The notes under the pieces: generated by a model
Told to the model about the DNA's origin: nothing
Seen by the model: only the letters and a program-made list of their open reading frames with translations
Databases searched by the model: none
Shown here: one piece after another, positions 23,635 to 35,522 of the stretch
Layout of the letters: every line of letters starts with the position of its first letter
Numbering within the stretch: the first letter of the stretch is position 1
Source: Neoscytalidium dimidiatum
Taxonomy: Eukaryota; Ascomycota; Dothideomycetes; Botryosphaeriales; Botryosphaeriaceae
Length of the DNA: 64,000 nt
Reading direction: 5' to 3'
Assembly: GCA_037367355.1 (NCBI GenBank)
Contig: CM074703.1
Coordinates: 2,728,001 to 2,792,000 of the forward strand
Made by a program: the position numbers and the translations under genes

Positions 23635-25827
23635 AGAGTGACGAATGGCACATGTGGTCCAACGATCGGATAGCGCTTCGGGGAACCGAGAACTTGAAGA
23701 GCATCGCTTGCGTTTTAGTCACCGCATCTGTTAGTTGAGAAGCATATCTCTTTGCAAGCAAATGAAAAGACGCGTCCATCTTCCAAGTAATCGGAGAACA
23801 TGTGATAAGGCTCCTTTGTACATGATATGAGTGGACAGGAAGCACGTAGTAGAGAGTTCTTAGGTGGGGAAACGTTGACTACCATCGGTTTCACCTACCT
23901 CGCATAACGGCCGGCAGACACAGCCAGCCGGAAGGCTCCGAGAGCCGAAGGCGCAGTCGGTAAATGCGCGTGGTCAATCCAGGGTGCAGAGAATCGGCTC
24001 GGCGCACCCCGTTTCTCGTGTTTCTCTCCCCGAACCGCACGTAGTAGAAAACTGGGCGATCAGCTATGCGAAAAGGCCCTCGACCGTACTAACGCCGAGA
24101 AAGGAGAAAGAAACACGTAAATTTGGAGAGGTAGACCAGAAGAAATACGAGTACTTGGCAACGTCGGTGGAAGAGCGCGGATAGGAAAACTGGTTGGTAG
24201 AAGTACTTGGAAGCGCTACAGCCGGGACCGGGCGTATCAGATCTCCAACGAGGATCCCGCCCCGTCACCCTTTGGCAAAACCCTTGCCAAGACTTTGCTT
24301 TTCGGCAGCGTCGGTAGCTTGATCGAAACAGCGAACAACCATGCCGCGAGCCGTCCTTCGCTATGTCTAGCCCGGGAATCTGGAAAAGGGCGGGATCTGA
24401 TCACGCAAAGACGCAATCGATCTCCGCATTTTTGCTCTGGAAGAAGGTTGATAAAGGACGGTGAGTCCGATGAGCAAAATGGGGATATTGCAATCAGTGG
24501 GGACATGCATGAAAAAATAGAATGCAAGATGCACCTGAGCTGGCGCGCGCTTGGCCGTGGCTGCCAAACGGTAAGCAAAAAAAAAAAAAAAAAAGGGTAA
24601 GCAGTGACGTTATGGCGGGACTAAGGCGCCCAAGACGTCGCTAGGCGCTGTTCCAAACGGTGGCGGAGGACGTCAAGGCGGGCCTCTTGCTGGATCCAGC
24701 GCTTCATGCGTTCTACCAAACATTTCCGAACGGAAGCGTTCGCCGTCCTGACGGGGTCTTAGAGCGGCGGCGGGGTGCAGCGGAGGGAAAAGACGACCTG
24801 GAGGACGGGAAACAAGGAGTCGATCTGGGCGTTTGACGAATATTCTTGGCGCTGTGGACGCTGTAGGTTTCTGGCGACAGGGCGGGCTCGAAGCGCCAGG
24901 TCAGGTCAGGTTGCTTAGGGACACGCCGGGGCGCGTTGATCTTTGCCGTGTGCACCTGCGTGTGGAGCACCGAGAGGACTGAGGAAGCGAGAAAGGAGGC
25001 TGAAGGAGCGCAGGTCGGTGCTCGGTTGACCCCGAGCTCGCGTGGGAGCGATCTACGGCATCGTGAGAGCGGCCCTGCGACCCTGCGGGTGCAAATAGGA
25101 GTGCATAGTTGTGGGTGCTATAGCATGAACGCCAGACATCGCAATGGCGCGCTGTCCGAATTGACGGCTGCGGGTTCCTGCGCCCGTTGAAGGCAGAACA
25201 CGATGGCGTGCGGCAGTCGAGAAACAGCTTGTGCAGACGGACATGTGGGCGTCATTGGTGGAGAATGTTGCTGGGCGGTGCCGGTCTGTTTGAAACGACT
25301 GTGTGTTGTTTCTGCAGTAAAGGTGAAACGCTGACGGGGCTCTTTGTAGGCGAGGCCCGATCTGGTTGGCCGCAGCCCCTGGATAACCCTGTCGCACATC
25401 AAGCACTTCCGCTTCTGGACACCATCCAAACTCCACCAAGTCCTCCCGGTGATCACGCTTCGAGTCTTGTCCATTAATCTCCGCGTGCACCGCTAACCGA
25501 CGCGGCATGAAACTTGGCGATGCATCTCGCGCCCGTGTTTCCGCCCACCCCGTCTACCCGTGTCCGGGATATAATAATGCCTCTTCTCCGCCATCATGAT
25601 GTTTCGCTCTTCAGCCTTTCAGCTCTTGATCATTCTCTCCTCGTGCGTGGTCGCTGTGCGTCACTCTTTCTGATTGCTTTCCAATCGTCCCTTCTTTGAA
25701 CCCAGGTGGTTATCATTCCTTCCAACACAGCTTCCTTTCGATCAATACTTTTCGAGGACTCCATTTCTTGGACAATCAGCCAACCGATCTCCTTGGAAAT
25801 AACGACACAATACCCCCAAAAGACAAG
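23635..25827. other. Intergenic region and AA9 promoter
   Basis: A homopolymer of A at 24577-24594 is the only clear repeat. A TATA-like TATAATAA at 25570-25577 lies about 250 bp before the AA9 start. Open frames on both strands here show no coding character. Confidence 0.5.
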
Positions 25828-27090
25828 ATGAAGTTCACTCTCTCCACTATCGCGGCCGTTGCCGCCATGGTCCCGAGCATCTCGGCCCACTATTGCTTCA
25901 ACCGTCTGATCGTTGACGGTGCTGTTGTTGACGCTGAGCCCTACGAGTACGTTCGCAAGAGTGAGTTCAATCAGCCCTATCCACTTCGATATGGAAATGT
26001 GGAAGTTTCCCGGTGCTGACCGCAGACAGACACCAACTCCAACTCCCCTGTCACCGACGTCAGCTCCAACGACCTGCGCTGCAACGTTGGCGGTCTCGCC
26101 AGCGGCAGCACCACCAAGACTAAGGAGGTTGCTCCCGGTTCTGAGGTCGGTTTCGCTCTTGACTCTACCATCGGCCACCCTGGTCCCCTCCAGGTCTACA
26201 TGTCCAAGGCTACCGGCGGTGACGCCGCCGCCTATGATGGTGCCGGCGACTGGTTCAAGGTCTACGAGTTGGGTACTTCCTCCATCACCGACCAGGGTCT
26301 GCAGTGGGCCAGCAACGGCATCTCCAACTTCACTTTCCCGCTGCCCGACGAGCTCCCCGCCGGCGAGTACCTCCTCCGTGTTGAGCACATTGCCCTCCAC
26401 GGTGCCTCCGAGACTGGTGGCGCACAGTTCTACATCTCTTGCGCTCAGCTCAAGGTCACTGGCAGCGGCGCTGGCTCTCCCGCTCCTAACGTGCCCATTC
26501 CTGGTGTGTACAAGGGTGACGAGCCCGGTATCAAGATCAACATCTGTAAGTCTCCGCAATCTCTACTTAATCATACACTCTGATACTAATTTTTTCCAAA
26601 GACTGGCCCATTCCTACCAGCTACACGTTCCCAGGCCCTGCTGTGTGGCCCGAGGGTGCGAGCGGTTCCTCGAACTCCAGCGCTGCCACCCCCGTCGCCA
26701 GCACCCCCGTCAGCACCCCAACTTCCGTTGCTGCCCAGGACGTTGCCTCTACCCCCGCGGCTGTTGCCACTCCTCAGATCATCTCCACTCCTCTTGTGGT
26801 CCCCACCCCCGTTGGCACTCCCGTCGGTATGTACACACCGCCCAAATTTCTCACCATTTCCTCTTTCGTTCCCCTCATCCCACCTTCCGGAAAGACAACA
26901 AAATTAACAGTCCGTCACAGGCACCCCTCTCTTCACTCCTCCCGCCTATACTCCCGCCTCCACCCCCTCCGCCGGCGGTGCCGTCAAGAAGTTCGGCCAG
27001 TGCGGCGGCACCAACTACAAGGGCAGCTCCGAGTGCGAGGCCGGCAGCACCTGCAAGGAGTGGAACAGCTTTTACAGTCAATGCGTGTAA
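25828..27090 (+). CDS. AA9 lytic polysaccharide monooxygenase with CBM1
   Basis: Four exons: 25828-25960, 26030-26545, 26602-26826 and 26921-27090, giving 347 residues. The signal peptide (1-20, ending ISA) is cleaved before H21, which with H94 (STIGHPGP) forms the copper histidine brace; Y179 in [11 protein letters not shown] is the axial ligand, with H168 and Q177 in the second sphere. The catalytic domain ends near PGPAVWPEG and is followed by a Ser/Thr/Pro/Val-rich linker of about 80 residues. A complete family 1 carbohydrate-binding module closes the protein ([15 protein letters not shown]...TC...FYSQCV). The enzyme oxidatively cleaves cellulose or related glucans outside the cell. The third intron falls inside the linker. 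Confidence 0.96.
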
Positions 27091-28053
27091 AGAAAATGCT
27101 GTAAAGGTGTTGTGAATTACGAGAGGTCATGATTTAGAGGTGGGAAAGGTGGTCATGTCGAACCCCCGGAGAAAAATATCTTTAACTTCTTGAGGTTTGG
27201 TTTCTTGTCTGGGTGACCGGACTGTTCATATACCTCGATTCTTGTATATATATGTTATTGATCGAATACATATCGTGTCAGGAGAGAAAAAACTATGTTC
27301 GAAATGATGAAGTGATAGGAACGTGATAAGTCCGCGATGAGGAGTTTAACCAGTTTTCCGAGTAATCTGTCTTGACTTAGGGATCAATAGTCGGATGAAT
27401 CCCCTAAGCTGTTAAAATCAAGACAGCTCTGAGCCTTCCGCCATATGCGCCAAGGTCTTTTCCCTTTCTGTTCTTTCTGGCCTGGGTGTCTGGCGCATGG
27501 AAAGTTCACGTCTTGATACCCAGTCTACCCAGGCCCAAAAAAATCTCGCGAACAGGGAAAACAGACCACAGAACACAAAGATGCTGCTGTACTGTACTAA
27601 TCCTCAAGTATCCGCCTGATTCTGTGAGAAATGCAGGTTCAGCGATCAAGTGAGTAGCACTCAGGGAGCCACCACTCCTGGACGCATTATATAGAATATC
27701 CAACCCACTCAATATCGCAAGTCTACTTAACACCATGAGTCTTGCAGGCAACAAAAAGTTCCGCAATTACTTGCATTTAGGCTACAGGAAAGATACCGAG
27801 GCGTTGTGAAGATAAGGTTTTGTCTCATTTCGGCGATCTCCACATACAGGACGTCTACGTAGCAGCATACGCCAAACTCCACTAACTTAAATCGATTCCG
27901 GGCGAACCTTATTCAGATGGTCTTAGGATCGTGACGCTAACACAAAGCTTAGCCACAGTTATCATCCTACGTACGTTGTCATCTTCGCAAACATTGTCTG
28001 CCGGCAAGTGCTGAACAACCTACTTATGAGAGGATCACATTATAGTGATGTGC

Positions 28054-28073
28054 TTTTTTTTTTTTTTTTTTTT
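28054..28073 (+). repeat. Poly-T homopolymer
   Basis: Twenty consecutive T in an AT-rich spacer. No target-site duplication or element was seen beside it, so it need not be a retrotransposon tail. Confidence 0.85.
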
Positions 28074-29703
28074 GAGAATCTATGAAAACTTTGGTAATGT
28101 AAGTGTAAACCAAAACTTCACTGCCGCGGCTCCGTCTCGATGGCGACACTCTTGGCGAATCCAACGATCGTCATGTGGATTGCACTTCAAATACGAAACA
28201 CACAACCGCCATTGTTCCTAACTCGACCTTGCCTGAATATTCAGGTTTTTATTTCTCAGCTTAGATTATTCTGCATTCTGTATCTTCTGACTGGAAGTAG
28301 GCTGGACCTGTAGCCTTTAGGTGTTCATAAATGGAAGTAAGATACATGTGGTACTGGATTTTCCTAAGAAAAAGGACTGACTACCGGATCATCACTTCAC
28401 ATTAATGGAGGCATGATACAAATTTTATTTTCAGAGCAAATGAAGTTTTGTAGTACGCTGAATTTAGAGGTCTTTCATATTTCTCAACACTACACTGCCA
28501 GCAAACCCAGTGTGATTGGGTTCTCCTTTGTGAAGTAGCGTCAAATATTGAGAGGGCTCATCTGGCTGGATCTATGGACGGTTTTTATTTTCTTAGTAGC
28601 TCACTCACACATAATAACCAAGATGAAACGAACAAGACCAAATCTGACTAGTTCCGTTTTTCCCAATTAGCAGAGCCTCTGATCAAAACACGCCCTTCCG
28701 ATGTAAGCTCCTTCAGCTTTGATGCCTCAGAGATTCATCAATTCTCATTAGAGAATGAGTTTCTTCTCTACAAGCCATAGCCTTCATATGTGATGATATT
28801 TTCAATGCATTGTCCTATTCGCAGCCTCCATCGAGAAGAGCCTCAACTCAGCTAGGATAGCTACACTCCCACTCAACAACTAGCGAAGCTCTACTCTTCT
28901 GCACTTGTTTACGTAGATCATACCTATTTCCGCAATGATCGTTCAACACTTCCCAAGATGGTCGCACCGCCACAGCAGCAAATTTATCACGATACCTCTT
29001 CAAGTCACCGCAGAAGTCATGATCCCCGCCCAATCCACTTCTCGGCCCCGTCGCCCTGCACCGCCTCTTTCCACGGTACTCCGCGCTCCCGATGAAGAAC
29101 CCAAAAGATAAAATAGACAGCATTGAATACCGTGCTGTCTCCTCGCTTCGACACCGGACCCCAGCCAAACTACCATGACCCATCCCTGCCATTCACGTGG
29201 GTCCCGACGCTCGCGCAGCCAATCCGCATCACAAGCGCCCGCGTCTGCATGCAACTCAAAGTGGGGTTGGGGAGGTCAGCATGCGGGGCACGCACCCATC
29301 CCTCCCCTCCATCCTTCCCGCCAGCCCTATTGATAGAATAGCCGTCCTTTCTCGCGTCGAACCGCTCCGGCCCCCAAGGAAAAAAAACACGCTGCATCTA
29401 CCCTTCCCTCCACAGCCGCACGCTACTGCAAAAGCCAGGTACGAAGCAATAGCGTATATTTCTATATACAGCAGTACCTATCTATTGTCGAAAGACACCC
29501 GGAAATAGGTGTGTGTGGGGGGTACGTGTGTGCGTGTTTGTGTGTCAGAGATATACTATACATACCTCGCATGTCCCTGTCGCTGCATGCGAAGCGTAAA
29601 TGTTAGGTGCAGGACCCACGGCGTCGCTGTGCGCGGTGTGTCCAGCAATAGCAACGCACACCCTCCAGCGCCTGCAAAGCCAAGTCATCGCCCACGCAAA
29701 AGC

Positions 29704-29733
29704 GCAGTGCAGTGCAGTGCAGCGCAGCGCAGC
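29704..29733 (+). repeat. Pentamer array (GCAGT)3(GCAGC)3
   Basis: Six perfect 5-bp units. A related five-unit array occurs at 36498-36522 on the other side of the gene at 34296-35522. Confidence 0.85.
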
Positions 29734-30059
29734 AGGCAAGCAGGCGACCGGAGCAGGCGCGGCCAGGCCCCCTCCACCACCCCCAGCCGATGACCGCATC
29801 TGCGGCCTGCTGCCGCCGTCCCGGTCGCTCGCCGGCCGGCCGGGTCGGTCTCCTCTGTCGTTCGTTCTTTCTCTCGCGCTTTTGCGTTGCTCTCGTGAGA
29901 ACAATCAATCTGCGAGTATGTACGCTCATCAGCCCCGGCCACGAAAAATAAAATCGCGACCTTCGGTGGGGGAGGGGAGCATCGCGCAAGTCCCACCGAC
30001 TCCCAAGCAGATTCTACGCCGCACCTAACCTCATTACCATCGACCCCACTGCGGCGTCG

Positions 30060-30096
30060 AGAAGAGAGAGGGAGAGAGATAGAGAGAGAGAGAGAT
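30060..30096 (+). repeat. GA-rich microsatellite
   Basis: Nearly pure GA dinucleotide tract with a few interruptions. Similar GA tracts recur near 32740 and 32965. Confidence 0.85.
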
Positions 30097-30187
30097 CCAC
30101 ACTCACGCCATTCTTCCCTCCCCCTCCGTGCCGCCCCGGCGCTTGCGGGACGATTCCGCTGCATGCATGTACTTTACCACGCGTACA

Positions 30188-30216
30188 TGCCTGCCTGCCT
30201 GCCTGCCTGCCTGCTT
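30188..30216 (+). repeat. (CTGC)n microsatellite
   Basis: About six tandem CTGC units followed by a degenerate unit, then a poly-C run at 30233-30247. Confidence 0.85.
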
Positions 30217-30437
30217 GCCGGGTAATAGAGAACCCCCCCCCCCCCCCATATCAGAACCGGGCGAATGAGAATGGCGGGATATGGGCAGCTAGCTGTGCCA
30301 CGATGGCCGTTTCTGCGACCTCCGCCTTCGCCGCGCTAGTTCCCCTCCCTCCCAACCCCAGCGCGGCGGCCGGGGCGTTGAGGGAGGGTAAGTAAGCACG
30401 CCGAGCCGTTGGGGTGGAGCAGGGGTGTGTGTGCGCT

Positions 30438-30460
30438 GTGCGGCGCGGTGCGGCGCGGTG
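30438..30460 (+). repeat. 10-bp tandem repeat GTGCGGCGCG
   Basis: Two perfect copies plus GTG of a third. The same core reappears in the right arm of the inverted repeat at 31380-31409. Confidence 0.8.
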
Positions 30461-31379
30461 CCTATACTCGCCCGCCCTTGACTCGCCCGTGCGTATTTGG
30501 CCCATTGTGCGGCGGTTTGCGCGTAGGGAACTGACTGCTGAGTGCGCGCATCGACTAGGGCGATATTGGTTTTATTTTCTCGTCTAGTTATCGGTAGTGG
30601 GGGGGGGATATGGTGAGGAATGTGCTAGGATTGGGGAAAAAAAAAGTTGGCGAAAATGCGGACACGGCAAGCAAACCCGGGCGAGGTGGCACAGCTCGTG
30701 CTGGGGATGCGCCGCAGCAGGAATGGTAAGTGCGCGAGAGCCGTCGCGTTGGCAGCCCTCGTGATGGCTCCGATGCGTGGATCGAGATGCCGCTCTGGTG
30801 TTGTGTGGTCGTGAACGTGACGTCGGAGTGCGCCGACGCATCTGTGACATCTCGCCGGGCGGTTAGATTGGGGGGGATAAGATGCCTTCTTGGTGGGATG
30901 CGCTGGTGTGTGATTTGAGGGAACGGGTATGTGGTGTGGAGGTGACGGAATCTGGTATTGCCGTGAAATTGCGGGAGCGGATAGGCTGGAGCAAGGAACT
31001 CTGCTTTTCTCGCGGGGCGCGTAATGGCCTAGTAGAGCGTGGTGAGTGACGGTAAGAAGAGGGGGAAGCAGAGATCACATGGGCTAGCATCTCGATCTAC
31101 CCCTCCCTCAGATACAATAAACGTGAAAAAAAAGAAAAAAAAAATAGCAGAGCGACGAATCTCCTTCCCAGCCAGAAGCAGAAAAGGGAAAAAAGTAGGA
31201 CGAATGGCAGCACACCCGATACGCGCCTATCTGGCCGTGCTGCCAGCGCTGGGACGATGCCGGGAAGGATGCTGCGCCCTATCACCACTCCATCGGCGCC
31301 ATGCGGCTGACTGCGTGCTTTTGCACGAGCATTCTTCACGCCTACGCATCAGCACCTCCGCCATAGCCTCCATTCCTCA

Positions 31380-31409
31380 GCCGCGCGCCGCACGCGCGTG
31401 CGGCGCGGC
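31380..31409. repeat. GC-rich inverted repeat (potential hairpin)
   Basis: The left arm at 31380-31393 and the right arm at 31398-31409 are near-perfect reverse complements separated by four bases. A related smaller inverted repeat (arms 31581-31587 and 31600-31606) lies about 200 bp away with the same GCCGCA core. Confidence 0.7.
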
Positions 31410-34295
31410 TTTCTCTGCATTCCCCAACTCATGAAGCACGAGCTGCGCGGCCCCCACCGAGCAAGGCAGCCCAATACATACCTCAGCTACGCGCCGCACA
31501 TGTGCATCACAGCAGCCCCACGGCGTCTACGCAGAACAGGAAACCAAAAACAAAAAAAAAAAATTAAAGAGGCAAACGTGTGCCGCACGCACGCACGCAT
31601 GCGGCACCGTTACGCGAAATAACTCCGTGTGCGTACCCAACATCAGCTGTTGCGGCGCAGGGGAAGAAGAAACAGCGTTGGTCAATTAATAGCGCAAGTC
31701 GTGACGGGAGGTCACACACCCACCCACTCCCCCTCCATCATTCCTGGGTTAAGTGGTGGTAGTGTCGAATGTCTTTGGCGGTCCGGACGGACGGCCGGCC
31801 AGCGCCGCTCCGCACCGCGCCGCGAAACCCCGTGCCTTCCCTCCCTCGTTTCCGCCCGTCGGCGTTGGGCGAGGAAGAAGGAAGCGGACGGTGCTGGGAC
31901 CGGCTGGCTAGCTGGGAGCAGCTGACCTTCCATGCAGCGTTCCACACGGAGGAGCGACCATCGCTGCGAAACGGGTGCGGCGGCCGGGCGGCAATTATGA
32001 AGAGATGTGATACCGGGCGTGAGGGAGGTGCGAGCAGAGCGAGCAGGCGAGCGCCAACGCCGCGAAGCGCGAAGACAGTCACAGTCCGTCATCCGCCGTC
32101 ATCGCTGAGAGGGCGTTCGAAAAAAGCGGGCTTAGACCGCGCGTAAACAGAGTTCATCGGTGCATTAGCCACGCAGCAGAGCGCGCAGGCGAGGAAAGAG
32201 CGCCCGTCGGTTTTTTAGGTTTCCTGCAGGACGCAGGGCACAGGAGAGAGAAGAAGACGTAGAACGCCGGCGCTAAAACTCCCCCATCAACAACAGAGCG
32301 GGCAAATGGTTCGGCAGGTCGAGGCGAGCAGCCCCGTTCAAACTCTCTTTCCACCTTTGCTCAACTCCGCGATCGTGGACATCTCTCCGCTGCCTGCAAT
32401 GCTCCTTGATCTGCGGCACTTTCTTCTCCAAGCGAGCAGCCGGCGTGCCTGTCCGCACGTACAGTGACAGAACGCATCCACACACACCCCCCACCCCCAA
32501 ACACGGGGAACCGCCGTGCCGTGAACTCTAATGCCCAGATCGCCGGCCAATCTCTGCCGCCGAGGGCAGCGATTATCGGGCGTTCGCCGAGCGTTTTGGC
32601 GTTCCTCAACTCCTTCCCCGAAAAAGGCACGGTCCCCGCAAGCGATCGCCAGGACGGAAAGCCGACTGGTCGCGCGAGGGAGGCAGGGATGACGGCATGA
32701 CTACATACGATGGCGATTCGCGAGAGTTCTCTTTTCGAGAGAGGGAGAGAGAGAAAGAACCGACGTTCGCCTATCCCGCCGGACCAACGAATCGGGAACC
32801 GGCGGCAGCGTATATGGGCCGGTATACATGCATGGGCTGTGCCACGACGAGAAACGCGCAGCTGACGTCTCCATAACCTCAAGACGCAGGAGCATCAGCC
32901 GGGGGCCAAATGGGAAATGGCAGCGAGCATCTTTCTCGCTATTGCCGATTGAACACCTTAGCAAGAGAGAGAGAGAGAGAAAGAGGTGTGTAGCTTCCAA
33001 GCGGCACGGAAGGATCTGCGAACCGCCGTCCGGCGTGCGTGGCGGGGATGGGGACGCGCACTGACGCCCGCCGCCGCAGTAAAGTTGTTTAGCGAATGGC
33101 GGGATACGGAAGGGGGAAAAGTGGGATTGAAAGGATGATGATGTGGGCTTGCATGTGGCGCCAATGACCGCGCGGCTGCGAACGAACGCTCTGGAGGCGA
33201 AGCAGGGCCCCCAGGTCAGTTCGGTAAGGCTGATGGCTGATGGCCGATGGCTGGCTGCTTGCTGCGGCTGGAAGAGAGGGCGCGGAATGGAAGGCAGGCA
33301 GCGGCTGCGTGCGTAACGGAGAGGAAGTGCTGCTACAATATGGAGGCTGCAAAGTGGCTTCTTTTGCCGCCGCTTGAGACAGCGCCGTCGTCAGTACTTA
33401 GGGCGAATCAGAGGCCCGGGTGGCGGCGCGGACAGACGGGCTGGGATGACCCGTCTTCGTTCCTGCGAGGGGCGGATTGCTTTTGTGCAACGTTGCCTGG
33501 CGAGCATTACTCCTTTGGGGGATTTCGGAGGGGCTGGGCGGCGTTAGAGGCATCGGGGAGCTGAACGGCTGCGGTATGTGCGCAGTGGATACCGCAAGTG
33601 TGGCTGGGGTCGCCTCTGGTTCGGCAGGTTTCGTGTGCTTTGACGTGGTCCGCGCGACAGCCCTGGCTGTTCAGACGTCAACCGAAAAACATCGTGCCCA
33701 ATATCAACAGACGAGCATGAGGAACCAAGCGCCAGCATCTGGGACAGGAGGTCATCACGAGGGCATACTGCAAACAGGTAGAGTGTAAGACCACGCGAGT
33801 GGTATTTTTGCTTGCGCGATTATGGAATCTGTCAATCTAAAAAAGAAAGTTGGGGAAATAACAAAAGAAATTGGCTGCCTAAAATCGAGGGAAATAAGAA
33901 GGTGCGAGATCAGCGAATGAGGTATCCAACTTTTGTAACCGCCAGAGAAACCCTTGAAGTAGAAGGGAAGGTCGCTTGAACGAGATGACTCGAAGAACGC
34001 GCCAGATTGAAATCGAGAAGCGCCTCCGTGAATGCGTGGCTGAATCCCGCCACCCAAATGCACATGCTCCCCGGTAGATCTGATAGTGTACATAGCCCTT
34101 GACAGAACCTCAAAACGAAAGAAAGGAAACCCTTGACCGTAGTATTACATTAAACTCAAAAACCGATAGGATCGCAAAAGTGGTATCTCTGCAGAAGCCA
34201 ATAAGCAGAAGGAAAGAGAGAAACCCCAGGGCCGACAGCCCATATAACTGAAATGAAGAATGTGAGTCATACGACGCCTGCTAAGACGGTGGCGT

Positions 34296-35522
34296 CTAGG
34301 CAGAAGGATATCGGAGGATATCCTCGCAATTGGCATCGAAGCGCATGGACCAGAGGCGCATGGCTGTCATAAGCTTTTCCGTCTTCTCCAATTCCCTGTC
34401 CCGTCCGAAGATGGTGTCGACGAATTCGCAGCCGCTGTTCTTGCCCATTGAGACGGGCTTCTTCTCGCCCGCCTCACGCTTAGCCGCCTTCCACATGTAC
34501 TCCTCGCACACCTTAAGCAGCTTGCTGAACCGGACCCAGATCCGTTCGCCACTTTCCAGGAAATCCTCGACGAGTTCCCTGTTCTCTTGCTTACGGATCT
34601 TCTGCATGACCTCCTCAGCCCGCTTGACCTTGCCCGCCAACTGGATGAGCAAGAGCCACAGCTCGCCTGCGATCTCTGACATCGGCGTTGCCGGTCCGTA
34701 GTGGAAGACGGTCCAGTCATAGATCCACTTGCCGAGGGAGTTCGCGTCGAAGACGCTGCCGAGAAGGAGGATTGGCTCTTCAGTCGGGTCCCAGTTCTTG
34801 AAGGAATAGCCAGCCGGAATGCCCGCACGGCGCGCGTCGTCCTCGGTTGCCTTCAGTGGCGACTTTGCTGTCGATGGTCGCTTGGGGGTTGAGCTGGGGG
34901 TAGGGCGCGAGGAGTGGGATGCCCGGCGAGCACGCGGACGGGTAGGGTCGGCCTCCTTGTAGTCTGGGACCTGAGTGTAGACCTTCTGGTAAGTGTCTCT
35001 GCGAGAAGAGTTGTGGTATGGTGGTTCGTATGGAGGCGGCGGGCTGCCACGGTAGGCGTAGTCTTCGTCATAGTCGTCGTCAAGGCCCACCTTGCGGTAG
35101 TATTGCGAACGAGTCGAGCGATTCTTCTCGCCGCAGCGACAGTACTTGCAGGTGCAAGACTTGTCGCAGGGCTTGCCATCCGAAGCGTAGTAACTGCGAC
35201 TCCGCTGTCGTGAACGAGAGCCACTTACATATTCGTAGGCGCGTTGCGGTGTCGACTCGCGCGACGCATACCGCGGCGAGGAGTAGGAGTAGGTGTACTG
35301 CGGCGGCGCGCGCGAGTAGGCGTAGGTTGGCGGGTCGTACTGGCTGGCGCGACGGGCATGGTGCTTGGGCGATGCTCGCGGGGACGGAGTCGCGGTGTGG
35401 ACGGAGTAGCGGGGAGAGTAGTAGCTGGGCCCGTTCGGAGAGGGAGAGACGGGCGGCGTGCGCGTGTAGTCGTAGGGCATGTAGTTTGGCGGAGGGGCCG
35501 TGTAATGCGCGGAGGAATACAT
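34296..35522 (-). CDS. Conserved-type fungal protein of unknown function with Cys motif
   Basis: One exon, 408 residues. The first 90 residues are Tyr/Pro/Ser-rich and likely disordered. At about 117-128 comes a compact cysteine cluster (CDKSCTCKYCRC) flanked by RS-type basic sequence, then a second Pro/Ser-rich stretch. The C-terminal half (from about residue 235, GYSFKNWDPTEEPI) is a predicted helical domain with alternating charged and hydrophobic residues, GKWIYDWTVFHYGP and a CEEYMWKAAKRE segment. Similar ascomycete proteins are often labelled 'vegetative cell wall protein gp1', a name based only on proline richness; there is no signal peptide here. The gene stands alone in about 13 kb of otherwise empty DNA, as is common for developmental regulators. 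Function unknown. Confidence 0.85.
   Translation of the reverse strand: MYSSAHYTAPPPNYMPYDYTRTPPVSPSPNGPSYYSPRYSVHTATPSPRASPKHHARRASQYDPPTYAYSRAPPQYTYSYSSPRYASRESTPQRAYEYVSGSRSRQRSRSYYASDGKPCDKSCTCKYCRCGEKNRSTRSQYYRKVGLDDDYDEDYAYRGSPPPPYEPPYHNSSRRDTYQKVYTQVPDYKEADPTRPRARRASHSSRPTPSSTPKRPSTAKSPLKATEDDARRAGIPAGYSFKNWDPTEEPILLLGSVFDANSLGKWIYDWTVFHYGPATPMSEIAGELWLLLIQLAGKVKRAEEVMQKIRKQENRELVEDFLESGERIWVRFSKLLKVCEEYMWKAAKREAGEKKPVSMGKNSGCEFVDTIFGRDRELEKTEKLMTAMRLWSMRFDANCEDILRYPSA

Larger units (their letters stand above)
27091..34295. other. 7-kb gene-poor region rich in simple repeats
   Basis: No convincing coding exon was found on either strand. The left part (27.1-29.0 kb) is AT-rich. From about 29 kb the DNA turns GC-rich with CT/GA tracts, tandem arrays and inverted repeats (listed separately). 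Many chance open frames overlap in several frames at once and lack family features. It lies downstream of the gene at 34296-35522. Confidence 0.5.

Noticed and set aside
24577..24594. Poly-A as a retrotransposon tail
   Set aside because: No ORF, target-site duplication or LINE/SINE-like sequence precedes it; the poly-T at 28054 and poly-A at 38914 are likewise isolated.
29545..30164. Several overlapping open frames in the GC-rich desert
   Set aside because: Open in up to four frames at once, full of repeat-encoded runs, no splice-supported extension or family feature.
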